NCBI GenBank assembly: GCA_936450465.1
Contig: OW388297.1
Location: 53,064,989 to 53,128,988, forward strand
DNA length: 64,000 bases
Reading direction: 5' to 3'
Source of the DNA: Gibbula magus
Taxonomy: Eukaryota; Mollusca; Gastropoda; Trochida; Trochidae
Shown here: one piece after another, positions 10,438 to 20,450 of the stretch
Position numbering within the stretch: the first letter of the stretch is position 1
Layout: every line of letters begins with the position of its first letter
The notes under the pieces: model-generated
Databases searched by the model: none
The model's input: the letters and a program-made list of their open reading frames with translations, nothing else
Told to the model about the DNA's origin: nothing
Made by a program: the position numbers and the translations under genes

Positions 10438-10580
10438 CCCATGGAAGCAAAACTTGTAATTTCGATTCCGGAGCAAAAAGCACAGAAAATGTAAGACCAA
10501 GCTCAATGACGTTGTTTATGTAGAACAACCATCTTACGTGATGTGCTAATGTTTTCAACTTCTTTGGATTTCTACTTTTG
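10438..10580 (-). repeat. solitary monomer of the 152 bp repeat
   Basis: Reverse-complement alignment to the 4.4-5.3 kb array: CCCATGGAAGCAAAACTT, TTCCGGAGCAAAAAGCAC, then GTTTTCAACTTCTTTGGA occur in array order. It is diverged and much older than the array. Confidence 0.6.
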
Positions 10581-10822
10581 TTTTGGACTGTAGGAAGGAG
10601 GATGATGTAATTTGTCACCGTTTGGTGTGTTAGTAAGAATTCATTGCATAAATGTCAGTTTACAACTGAGAAAATCCTGTGATAGAATTTAAACTGATCT
10701 CGATTACCCTGTTGAAATAAAGATAACATAGTAAAACATTACAGGACAATGCACAATCACATAGTCCTGCAACTATAGCCTATATTCGTCCACCATGGAG
10801 GTGAGGTAACGTGATATGGGAT

Positions 10823-11120
10823 TTAAAGGGGCAGTAGCGCGGTTTTAACTGAAGTAAGTCGATTAAATGTATTTGAAAAATATAAATTTACCAAACTACT
10901 TTCACCAATAATAAAACACCCTTCTCTCTTCGGGAAATAAAGTTAAAAAATGAGTGTACATGGTTCCGTGAAGCCATGGTGTCAAAGTGACATTTGTCCA
11001 CCATCGAGGTACGGTGAGTTGATTTGGCATTAAACGCCACTTTCAAGAGTATTTCACTATTATCACGGTAAAATGTGTGATTTGCTTTGCGATGTAATAA
11101 CAGTATCAAAAAACGTATTT
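10823..11120 (+). mobile_element. TTAA-flanked MITE, copy 1 (damaged right end)
   Basis: Starts TTAAAGGGGCAGTAGCGCGG and shares AAAAAATGAGTGTACATGGT and other internal phrases with copies at 26667-27031, 27653-28062 and 48798-49142. The right inverted end is not intact. It lies just upstream of the CCP exon of the galectin gene. Confidence 0.65.
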
Positions 11121-11168
11121 TCTAATTTTATTTTCTGCCGTGTAAGTAATTATTTGAATTCCATTAAG

Positions 11169-11350
11169 CCATGTGTGAAATCCCATCGACGATTCCCAAC
11201 GGCAGAGTTCTCAATGATGTAGGTAAGATGAAGAGGAATGTAATTGACTTTGTCTGCGACATGTTCTACAAACCAAGCACACAGAAGGGCACTTGCCTCA
11301 ACGACGGGACTTGGACAGGACTTGATGGACTTTGTGTGGCAACTGAAATG
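11169..11350 (+). CDS. exon: CCP/sushi module
   Basis: Begins after AATTCCATTAAG with two bases completing a split codon (phase 1) and ends at ATG|GTAAAT (phase 0). It encodes about 60 residues: first Cys followed by IPSTIPNGRV, second Cys in FVCDMFY, third in GTCLNDGTW, fourth in DGLC. This is the C1-C3/C2-C4 spacing of a short CCP domain. The ATG at 11171 falls just before the first cysteine and could act as a start, but the preceding acceptor and the lack of a leader argue for an internal exon. Confidence 0.75.
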
Positions 11351-14300
11351 GTAAATATTAAATAGTTATTATGAAAAAAGGTGAAATCCTAAACGACACC
11401 CGTTTAATAACATCTATGTGATACGACTGGATGGTTTGGTATCGAACGAAAGCGTTTACTTGCAATATACTAGAGCTACAACAAAATTCAGTAAAGACAG
11501 ATTTTAACATTTAAATTACACCAATATGTAAACCATCTTGTAACCCTACAATTTTGTGTGGATTTCTTCTGAAGAACTGAAAGTTTAACAATTCTGAAAC
11601 CTTTCCTACATCCACCTTGGCCAAGTGGGAATTATGAATTTGGTGAACACATGGTCTGTAAAAAGGTCCACATGGTAAAACAAGAATAACCCTCTAAGAC
11701 TTTTCCTCAAAGTTGGAAAGCTGAATAGTCGAGGCTCCTTAGCAAATAAGGAATACTCGTAGTAGATGTGTTTTCCATCCATCAAAACAATGCCGGAAAG
11801 TTCAGGACTTCAAAACTTATTTGACTCTAGGGTGTTTGTAACTCAAGCGCTAAACAAATCAATAACGCTAAACACATCTTGAGATGGCCCCCTCTTTTGA
11901 ATATTTCTTGATTTACTTACTTTTTTAATAAAGAATAATGATGACCCAAGGGCCTGTGATTTCCATAAGAATATTGAACGAGCTGAAATCAGGTTTATTG
12001 ACTTACGATAATTGTATTTCCAGTACATTTTCTGAACTTAAATGCTATCAGTCGTTAAAAAATGTTGTATGTACTTGATAAATAATGTAATGTGATTTTC
12101 CATGTAATTTGGGTTCAGAGGACACGCAACACTGGTTGTGATGTCATTGGACAGATTTACCTTTCTATCGGAACACATAAGGACATATAAGCCAGTAATT
12201 GATATTCCTGAGACCACAATGCACAAATAAATAAATCTTCAGCGAATATAAGCAGTACAGTCAGTGTCTTGTCTCTATCTCTGCGTACGTTTTCTTTGGG
12301 AAACACCTTTCCACCAAGGGCCTGTTCTCCTTTTTAGGAACAAATATTCATTGAGATACGTTGTTGTAGTTTTATACCCCTACATTTCCATTGAATTCTT
12401 ATTGGTACTTGCTGGGACGTTACTGTTAGAACAACCATGTCGTTGGCAATATGTACAAATGTAGTTGCCAGCGGTTAACGGTTAGAAATCTCTTGCAATG
12501 ACAATTGGGGTGATTAGGGATATAAAATGGGGAGTATCGGATCATTCAGTACTTGGTGTTTTTCATTACTGATGCATTCAAACAACTTTTCGAGCTGGTG
12601 ATTTTACATGTATATGAAAATTTATTCTGATATTATTGGGTATAAGATTATTTTACTTATCAATCATGTTTACATCTATATCCGACGAGTAATACAAATT
12701 TAAAGTCAGCAAACAACTTCTACATAGTATGAAACCGTGACATACAAACATGATCTGTATGTTACATAGCCGACTATCAATACCTATGATATTAAAGAAG
12801 CTAACTAAAGAGTTTTGAAACACACAGTAAGAATCATTCTCTCAACGCTCGGTTACGCCACTCAGTTCCTCCATGTTAACCTCTGTTGCATAAAGGCCAT
12901 AGTTTTACGATTGTCGGAAAATCCCCTGATGGGCAAAGTTTGGCAACATTGTCCTTATGTTTGTCATATTAAACATAGTTTTACGTCTGACCGAATTATG
13001 TCTTGCAAATAACGTGTGCATCGCACAGATGAAGTAAATGTTGTCGTTTCGATATTTACTGGATGATTAGTTTGAATCAACGTCGTTTGTTGTACAACTA
13101 ATAAATTCAAATGCATGCAGTCAGGACTCTTATGTCTAACCTAAAAGTTCTCTATATGCAACAGAGGTAATGACGGACGAACTTTGTGGAGTAACCTTTG
13201 AGGGAAGAGAATGAGTAATAACACACATTGCTTACTAAATGTTGTGTTTGCCAATATTCAGGGAACACCTTTGACAGTCCCAGTGGAAGGCAGCATCACT
13301 GTTGGTTCTGTTATCCGCATTGAAGGAACGCCTACTAAACCATGGAGGTGATAACATTTCACTCGAAAATAACGACACACTTATATACTTTTACATATTT
13401 TCTTTAGAAAAATTACACTCTAGTTTTTTTTGCTAAGAAAAGGTAAAACCCGTTTTAAGTAATTTTGTAATAGTCAACAATCCCCATTACGAGATCCAAA
13501 CTTTTGCTTCGTTTTGGTTCAAGTAAGATAATTATAATGTTAGTGATCAAAAACAGTAACTTAAAGGTATTAACTAAATACTACTGATGTACTAACTATT
13601 GACTTGGATCAGCCTATCAGTACGTATTTAGAAGAAATAAAATTTGATAGATGAACACCTCCTCATTGTCAAATGCGACGTTTCTGTGTATATATACTAA
13701 GAACGAGACACTGCTTAAATGAATAGGCTGCTGTACAAATGATTATAACATTCTTTGTAAAGACATACCTAGCCCATATAAATGTATAATGTATGTATAT
13801 CCCATGCCACACTGTTCAGTACCTATTATGTGATAACGGTGTAGGTATCTACACCAAAACTTCATCTGCCAACATCGACATGTAACTGCCTCTAATTTCA
13901 TGAGATCTCCTTCTCAAGTTCAATAGAAGAAGAGGACCATCTTTCCTAGACTGAATATAATCGTAAATCAATGGTATACGCCACTGGGCTAAATAGTATA
14001 AATATATATAGTATATTAATTTAGTAATTCCGTAATGGCCCAGTTGCATATCCTTGGTCTACTGTATTGGCAGACGAAGTCTAAGGCCAAACAGCGAACT
14101 TAGGACTTGTAACTCGGCCAATACGGAATGTCTTAATCAATGACCATCTTATTAATTTATCTCTTATCATTCCTTTTGCACACTAGTAAACAACACATTA
14201 AGATTGAAATTATCATTATAAAGACGATTGTTGAACACGTAGCACGGGTCAAAATTGTGAAGGGACAACTTTGCATTTTTCACCCAATACGCATGATCAC

Positions 14301-15028
14301 TTTCGTAAATGACCAGGTCGTCTCGTATGTGTCCTTATTTTCTGTAGTCGACGAGTTTTGCCGTATTGGCCCAGTTACCGACTCCTATGGCCTTGTCAGT
14401 AAATACTTTAAACATGCCATTATATAGATATCAACAGCATTATTTTAATTGCAGTTATATCCACGTGAACTTTATGGACAGTGCAAATTACCACCTCCTT
14501 CACATTTCGGTGAGAAGAAACTTGAAATCTGTGGTACGAAATTCAAAGTTGGAAGAGTGGGGGGAAGAAGAATTAGGATTGGATGCAAGGTTTCGGGAAC
14601 ATTTTCCTTTCCAAGGGAACAAAACCTTCACAATGACTGTGTTTGTTGAAACGGAAAACTACAAGGTAGTATTTCTGTGAAGGTATTTGCCATTTGCAAT
14701 ATTAAACCGTCAGACTACACAGATCTGTGATGTGGTTATTTTTTAAATACCAAACAAACACAATTGTCTTAATAGTTCTAAATTAAAATACAACTAGATC
14801 ACAATAAACTGAAAATAAAAAGAAGAATTAGATTTAATTGAGTTAATTCTAGGTTAGTGAATGTATCTACAACTAATACCTATCAATACATAACTTTGAT
14901 TTCAGTGTAACGTGGATGGGAGAAAGATGTTCGTGTACAGGCACCGCATTCCCCTCGAGAATGTCGTCAACAGAGTGGTATTAAAAGGCAATGTTACTTT
15001 CAAGTCTGTGGCCTTTTCCCACCAATAA
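11169..15028 (+). CDS. CCP (sushi)-galectin protein, C-terminal four exons
   Basis: Inferred product: a lectin joining one CCP/sushi module to a galectin carbohydrate-recognition domain. Exons: 11169-11350, 13262-13347, 14455-14665 and 14906-15028. Introns start GTAAAT, GTGATA and GTAGTA and end TTCAG, TGCAG and TTCAG; phases match at every junction. The CCP has its four cysteines and the Trp before the last one. The galectin part shows, in order, a G..I.VGSVIRI.G strand, VNF, H-x-S-x-R, VVRNS, WGEEE, FPFQGNKTF and YRHRIPLE, then a stop after about 140 galectin residues, a normal length. The first seen exon begins in phase 1, as is usual for CCP modules, so at least one upstream exon (probably a signal peptide) is missing. 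Galectins are usually leaderless cytosolic proteins, so linkage to an extracellular CCP suggests classical secretion. The galectin call is very secure; the CCP link rests on phase and proximity, without transcript proof. Confidence 0.85.
12521..12551 (+). promoter_or_regulatory. possible intronic core promoter (TATA plus initiator)
   Basis: TATAAAA at 12521 and a TTCAGTA initiator-like site with its A at 12548 are 27 bases apart, the usual spacing. It lies between the CCP and galectin exons, so use of it would give a transcript without the CCP module. Chance is likely in such AT-rich DNA. Confidence 0.2.
12838..13205. repeat. weak terminal-inverted-repeat element in intron 1
   Basis: The left part (CTCAACGCTCGGTTACGCCA ... 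TTAACCTCTGTTGCATA) and the reverse complement of the right part (CTCAAAGGTTACTCCACA ... TTACCTCTGTTGCATA) align with gaps. A related end is seen near 8785. No clear target duplication. Confidence 0.4.
13262..13347 (+). CDS. exon: galectin CRD, first beta strands
   Basis: Bounded by a CAATATTCAG acceptor and an AG|GTGATA donor. It encodes GTPLTVPVEGSITVGSVIRI and then EGTPTKPW, the usual N-terminal strand pair of a galectin CRD. It enters in phase 0 and leaves in phase 2, and the split codon is completed by T at 14455. Confidence 0.85.
13985..14410 (+). repeat. dispersed repeat with CCGTATTGGCC hairpin, in intron 2
   Basis: Shares with 37005-37400 a diverged hairpin (arms near TTCCGTAATGGCCCAGTTG and AACTCGGCCAATACGGAA), then TTATTAATT, GTCAAAATTGTGAAG and CCGTATTGGCCCAGTT. 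The copy lies wholly inside the galectin intron before the core exon. A non-autonomous transposon is likely; family not assigned. Confidence 0.55.
14455..14665 (+). CDS. exon: galectin CRD, sugar-binding core
   Basis: Acceptor TTTTAATTGCAG, donor AAG|GTAGTA. It encodes about 70 residues with VNF, LHISVRRN, VVRNSKLEEWGEEE and FPFQGNKTFTMTVFVE. Compared with the canonical H-x-N-x-R, V-x-N and W-x-x-E-x-R contacts, His, first Arg, V-x-N, Trp and Glu are kept; Asn of the first motif is Ser and the last Arg is Leu. In animal galectins this core typically lies on one central exon, as here. Confidence 0.9.
14906..15028 (+). CDS. exon: galectin CRD, C-terminal strands and stop
   Basis: Acceptor TTTGATTTCAG; 41 codons ending TAA. 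Contains VDGRKMFVYRHRIPLENV and then LKGNVTFKSVAF, the conserved galectin end (Y-x-HR-x-P followed by the G-D/N-V strand). The protein ends only a few residues after the last strand, so there is no second CRD downstream. Confidence 0.9.
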   Translation, partial: CNVDGRKMFVYRHRIPLENVVNRVVLKGNVTFKSVAFSHQ

Positions 15029-15042
15029 CTTACAAAAACACT

Positions 15043-15450
15043 GGGACTAAGCCATCCTCGGTTATCCATAGTTTTATATATGCTCTGTTACTCTCCACTA
15101 TATCACCCATTGGAAACCTTATCAGGGGAATCTGTACTCAAATTACCCGCCCTTGGCCGGCGTGAGCCAATCAAACTGCTACGCAGCTTGGACATGCGAG
15201 CCAATGACAATTCATATCACTTCGTTTCAAAGCAAGCGAGGTCATTGTGTTAGCCATCCGTCATCGGTTATCTCCCATGACCATTTCCGTCTTATCCCAT
15301 TGAGTATTTTCTTTGGTTACTGACTTCATCACGCTGGTCAAGGGCGGGTAATTTGAGAACAGATTCCCCTGATATGGTTTCCCATGGGTGCTATAGTGTA
15401 GAGTAACGAAGCATATATAAAACCATGGGTATCCGAGGATGGGACTAAGC
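15043..15450. mobile_element. MITE with about 110 bp TIRs in the galectin 3' UTR
   Basis: GGGACTAAGC occurs at 15043-15052 and again at 15441-15450; between them CATCCTCGG...CCGAGGAT forms long inverted repeats (about 15053-15165 against 15335-15440, sharing AAATTACCCGCCCTTGG). A long TIR and a duplication of 9-10 bp fit a Mutator-like MITE; 8 bp (hAT) cannot be excluded because the ends are ambiguous. It begins 24 bases after the galectin stop codon. Confidence 0.8.
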
Positions 15451-15687
15451 TGAATCATTTTATAACCGTTAACGGAGCTTGAAATAATGCATACGTTTTG
15501 CTTTCGGATCTGTTCACTGTTCTTGGAGATATGACTACCGACTACAGAACGACCATCCGAGATCAGTTTTTATCTGTTGATCAAAAAGAGACATTATTTA
15601 GGCATATGCTATTGTTAGCAACATGATGAACCCACATTGTTTTTGCCGCATGTTTACATGCTACTGTTTGCAAGCAAGACTAGTCCA

Positions 15688-15693
15688 AATAAA
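15688..15693 (+). promoter_or_regulatory. candidate poly(A) signal of the galectin gene
   Basis: AATAAA lies about 660 bases after the stop, followed within 30 bases by a T/G-rich stretch (GGTGTTATTGTCAGTTTT). If used, the MITE at 15043-15450 is transcribed within the 3' UTR. Confidence 0.4.
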
Positions 15694-15969
15694 GTATTGA
15701 TGCATTTCACTGGTGTTATTGTCAGTTTTCAACATGTGACATGTAAATATAATTGGTTATAAGACAGGGTATCTTCTTCATATTCAGTAAGTAGCTATAT
15801 ATGTAAAGAACGAAATTGAAATCGTTGGCGACTTCCCTACGCAAGGCATAACTCTTGCCAGTCTCCATAACTGGCTGATTTAAGCCTTGTCCCATTTCCT
15901 TAAGGTTTCCGTACAAGCTGTCATATGCAAATTGAACCAACTCTTATCAATGGCGTCCACAAATTATAA

Positions 15970-16088
15970 ATTATAACATTCAGTGGAGGGAGACATCGTA
16001 ATTTATCAAACCCGCGTTAGTTTGGATAAACACTCACAAGGGTCTGATAAATTACGATGTCACCCGCACAAACTGAATGTTATAACGT
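15970..16088. mobile_element. small foldback element
   Basis: Arms of about 45 bp: TTATAACATTCAGT with GACATCGTAATTTATCA on the left and their complements (TGATAAATTACGATGTC, ACTGAATGTTATAA) on the right. The loop is about 30 bp. Size and AT-rich ends suit a MITE. Confidence 0.65.
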
Positions 16089-16089
16089 A

Positions 16090-17025
16090 TTTATGTTGCC
16101 GCATGTCGCAAAATATCATTAACAAGAACAAATAATTTTGTTGACAGAAAACAGCTGATCGATCGACAAACCATGACCTTTAACTTGTGTCACGTGACAT
16201 GGAATGATTGACGTGGCTGCATGCTTCTTTCATGTTGCGGGATATAAAACATGTATCACCCTCGGGAAGATTTATCAATTATTATTGATATGTGTTAATG
16301 GTCAGGTGGACCAATCAGGGATCGAAATTCTTACATGAGGAAAGATAATAGCTGTTAGAATCAGAATCCGGAGCAGGAACGATGCAGTCAGAAGGCAATG
16401 CGATGTAACACATGTAACACACGACTAAAGTGCGAAGGCAACGTGAATGTTGGGTTGACCGTCGCATTGACCTAACGTTATACAGTCTGTTCGAATACAA
16501 CACGATGCCAGCATGATTGAAACACGACGGAAACACACGGTGATACGAGCATCACGTGACATCCACATTATGTAACTCAGTTTCTGTGACGGTTTGCCTC
16601 TCGCTGTCGCCCGCGAAAGCTTAATTTCACATTTTAGAAAGTACAGCATAATATAGACGTTGTTGTATTATGGCAGAGAAAGCGTAAATCTGATCAATGT
16701 TATGAAAACATGGGATTACCGAAATGAGCCAAGCGCACTTTTCTCTTTTAACTATGTAATGGAGAAGCATTTAAAAACATGTTATGTTATATGGAAGGTG
16801 GTACAAGGTGGTCAATATCAAATTTACGTACATTTTTGAAGTTTCAAAATTTAGGAATGTTTTTTCTAATTTAAAAAGAAATTGCATCTTTTAAAAAAAC
16901 CTGAATCCCCACTATCCCATTATCACTCTGGAAAAAACGTGTGAGTTAATTACATAATTAGGATTAACACTGAGTAATGACGCAAAGATAAGGTCAATAA
17001 ATTTGCTCTAACCAGTCTAACGTGA
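16090..17025. other. non-coding stretch
   Basis: No recognised gene. The part around 16340-16620 is more GC-rich and shares short phrases (CGATACGA, GAAGGCAACGCGA-like) with 17850-17940 and 18300-18560, so it may be another old dispersed repeat. Confidence 0.35.
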
Positions 17026-17027
17026 GT

Positions 17028-17757
17028 GACCATGACAGCAGAAAATCATTTGATCAATGCAATTTACTGTTCCGGCTTCGGCTGCACCATCGGCGGATGT
17101 TGGACAATCTTTGTGTGTTAACAAACTTCCGAAACATGACAACAGAAAATCATTTGATCGATTCAGTTTACTGTTCCGGCTTCGGCTGCACCATCGGCGG
17201 ATGTTCGACAATCTGTGTGTGTTAACAAACTTCCGAACCATGACAACAGAAAATCGTTTGATCAATTCAATTTACTGTTCCGGCTTCGGCTGCACCATCG
17301 GCGGATGTTCGACAATCTTTGTGTGTTAAAAAACTTCCGAAACATGACAACAGAAAATCATGTGATCAATTCAATTTACTGTTCCGGCTTTAGCTGCACC
17401 ATCGGCGGATGTTGGACAATCTTTGTGTGTTAAAAAACTTCCGAACCATGACAACAGAAAATCATTTGATCAATTCAATTTAATGTTCCGGCTTCGGCTG
17501 CACCATCGGCGGATGTTCGACAATCTTTGTGTGTTAAAAAACTTCCGAACCATGACAACAGAAAATCACGTGATCAATTCAATTTACTGTTCCGGCTTTG
17601 GCTGCACCATCGGCGGATGTTGGACAATCTGTGTGTGTTAAAAAACTTCCGAACCATGACAACAGAAAATCACGTGATCAATTCAATTTACTGTTCCGGC
17701 TTCGGCTGCACCATCGGCGGATGTTCGACAATGTTTGTGTGTTAAAAAAAATGCGAA
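17028..17757 (+). repeat. 104 bp satellite, seven tandem copies
   Basis: The core GCTGCACCATCGGCGGATGT recurs every 104 bp from about 17081 to 17705, seven times. Monomers are over 90% alike by eye. Frames of 67-90 codons on both strands are created by the repeat. CGG-rich monomers stand out from the AT-rich surroundings. Confidence 0.95.
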
Positions 17758-17949
17758 CCGCTTGAGAATCTTGATTTTCGTGGAAAGCAGGTGTCTCAAT
17801 ATTTCCCTTGCACGACCATCGAGATGCCAACTTGTTACTTCTTGTCATTATCGTATTATCTTCGTCTCTCCACCGGTACCATCGCCAAAAAATGAAACAA
17901 TTTGCGTCACGATTGTCATAAGAAGGCAACGCGACTAACTACAATCATC

Positions 17950-18050
17950 GTGATGTCGTATTGACTATATATACGATATATAATATATTTGTATATATAT
18001 TTATATACGATATATATACGATATCTATATGAATACATTCCATGTTTTGA
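17950..18050. repeat. AT-rich simple sequence
   Basis: TATATA/TACGATATAT-type low-complexity tract, probably slipped; nothing else is visible. Confidence 0.8.
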
Positions 18051-20160
18051 TATAATGCAAGCTTATATACATGAGATTTTAGTGCAGATGCAATATCAAG
18101 ATGCATGTATACCTCCGTGATAAATATAAGGTACTATATATTTCATACTCGTTGTGATACATAGACTGAGGTATTGTTACATATATTAGATAGGTTATAA
18201 TATGTAATCAATGTGTCATTACATTCTCATATTGACATAAAACGTGTGTACATCGTACAATCACAATGTGCATTCTTGCAAGTATCACGAGGTATGCACG
18301 CAGTCGCGTTGCTTCTTATGACTTCGGTCATCTTCGTGTTACTTGCGTATGTGAAATCTGCCATATGGTCCCGATGGACAGGCGAAGGCAAATACGATGG
18401 TGATACGAATCTAGGATGTCATCTCGTTTGACGTACGAAGGGAACGGTGAGGACACCAATGTACGACGAAACTAACATGTCAATATTTTGCTCACTCTCC
18501 CGATATGTCTGCTGAACAAAGAAGAACTCTGTCGATAACCAAACGAATGCTTAAGATGCGTTTACGAATGGCCAGATTGCTTAAGATCCTTTGCAAATTT
18601 GAACATTTCGAACGAACAATTCGTGTTTCCATCTATTGTCAAAACAGTGTGAACGGGCCTTAACAATAGTGCCTGCACATGTATATGAGTAAGTAAGTAA
18701 TGAGAAATTATTCCCTTAAAGTAAACATTCGTACGCAAATTCACAAGATCTGTGTGAATGACATTTTATCGCTGATCATTGGGAAATTGTATAGCATGTT
18801 TTGTCGTCGTATCAGAATCGCGGTATTTTAACAAACTCATGTTGTGCTTTAAGTACCTATCTGCTTTCTTATGCCGAGCCACATGTTGAAATGATGAGCA
18901 TGTAGTACAGAAAAAATCTTGGGATGATAATGTAGAGAGGTTGCATAAAAACTGACGGGCAAAAGAAAGTATAACACTATAATATATAATTATACGACGT
19001 CGTAAATTGACTGAAAAGTATACATATGAAAAATACAACTGAGCGATATAGTTTATTTTGCTCGTCAGTGTATGTAGAGTAATTACAATCTTCTAAAGTA
19101 ATTGTTATTGAGTAGACCCACTAGCGCTGTCAAAATGAGCAATGAAGAAATGTTTTACTAAGAGAAATCCATCATGACAGCTGTGATTCCTTCTCGCTTT
19201 GACTGGGACATGCAATAAATGCAATAGAATAAATGACAGAATGTAATAATAAAGAATACTGCATAAATGTTCAAATAGAATTATCAAAATATATCTACAA
19301 AAATCATACATAACTACATCGACTGCTGTATAATATTCTGGTGCACACATGTACAGTGCGATGTATATGCTTATCAGGTTTTCACAAGTTTGGATAAATA
19401 AAGTAAAACATTTTGACGAGTCAGGTGTTAACTGTAGTCACAAATTAGGACTCGTTTGTCTTTATCAGAACAGGGCTATGAGAAGTTCATAAACGAGAAG
19501 AGCATGCTGTAAATAAAAAAAGATCATTTCTAAACAATGAATAAACAAAGAGAAGCCAACATTCTTGATAATGTGAGAATATTCCTTCAAAAAAGGGAAT
19601 GTATCATGTGAAGGCAGAACACCGTCATAAACAGAGTGTGAATATAACCAGGTCTCAGTTAACGAATCTAAAGTGAACTTAAGTTCGTGTTTTAGAGTAT
19701 TGTCCTTAAAAGGAGGGTTCTATCGGGTATTGCTTCGAGGAAATGAAATCGAGGAAATTCCTGTTTACACATATATGTTATTAATACATGATTAAAAGAC
19801 AGTCAAATTGAAAGATACTAACGAAGGTAATATTTTTATGACTATATTCCACAACTTGATAAAGACAAGCGCACATTTGTTGAACAATAAAAACAATGAG
19901 AACTGAAGCCATTCATCGGCGCTGCGAGTGGGGAAAACTTCGCTACGGGATAACATTATTTGTTGTAGGACATGTATTATGTTACAATGTGAATACGCTA
20001 TTAGTGTCTTAGTGTATTTTATTATTAAATAAAACCAGGTACATTATAGCGTGATTTCATTTCACGTAATATAACAAAACAAAGAAGTGACATTACCCTC
20101 CCTTTAAATGGACTTTTGAGTGAACGACAGCTCCAGGAAAATAAACTTATCATGAGCAGC
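18051..20160. other. non-coding stretch
   Basis: Scattered frames up to 90 codons (for example 18766-19038 minus and 19105-19350 minus), but none has a recognisable domain, leader or credible splice frame. No repeat family seen elsewhere is obvious. Confidence 0.4.
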
Positions 20161-20161
20161 T

Positions 20162-20450
20162 CTTTGACTAATATAACGGATAGCGCAGTGGTTAGCGAGA
20201 TCAAGAGGTCCGTTGTTCGAATTCCGCCTGCAGCACGGCAATTGTGTCTGCAGAAGAGAACTGTTCTATACGCAGTAAAGTTTGGGTGCAATGCAACACT
20301 GAATTTCAGTGCAGTACCACCCATGGTTTGCTAGTTCGAGCCTTGGCTCGCGGGTTTCACCGCAATTCATAGTCACGTGGTGTTTCTAGCTGCAATAATA
20401 CTAGCGGCCTTGATGTAAGTGAATACTTTTGAAAGCTGACGTTGACTGAA
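20162..20450 (+). mobile_element. tRNA-derived SINE, family A
   Basis: Head with an A-box-like TAGCGCAGTGGTTAGCGAG and B-box GTTCGAATTCC, then the body shared with 39955-40225 and 58515-58845: TTGGGTGCAATGCAACACTG, GCGGGTTTCACCGCAAT, AATACTAGCGGCC, then TGAATACTTTTGAAAG. The shared body is long and conserved, unlike a random tRNA pseudogene. Confidence 0.75.

Larger units (their letters stand above)
11351..13261 (+). other. intron 1 of the CCP-galectin gene
   Basis: About 1.9 kb between the CCP and galectin exons. It is AT-rich and holds a weak inverted-repeat element (12838-13205) and a TATA/Inr-like pair (12521-12551). No further CCP exon was recognised. Confidence 0.6.

Noticed and set aside
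14140..14427. 95-codon frame just before the galectin core exon
   Set aside because: It is intronic and lies in a dispersed repeat also present at 37.2 kb.
14449..14649. Alternative frame across the galectin core exon
   Set aside because: Shadow of the correct frame, which starts after the acceptor at 14454 and carries all galectin motifs.
17022..17745. Cys-rich repeated peptides on both strands
   Set aside because: Explained by the 104 bp satellite; frames are open on both strands and end within each unit.
17028..17757. CRISPR array
   Set aside because: Units are contiguous 104 bp tandem copies with no unique spacers, in a eukaryotic context.
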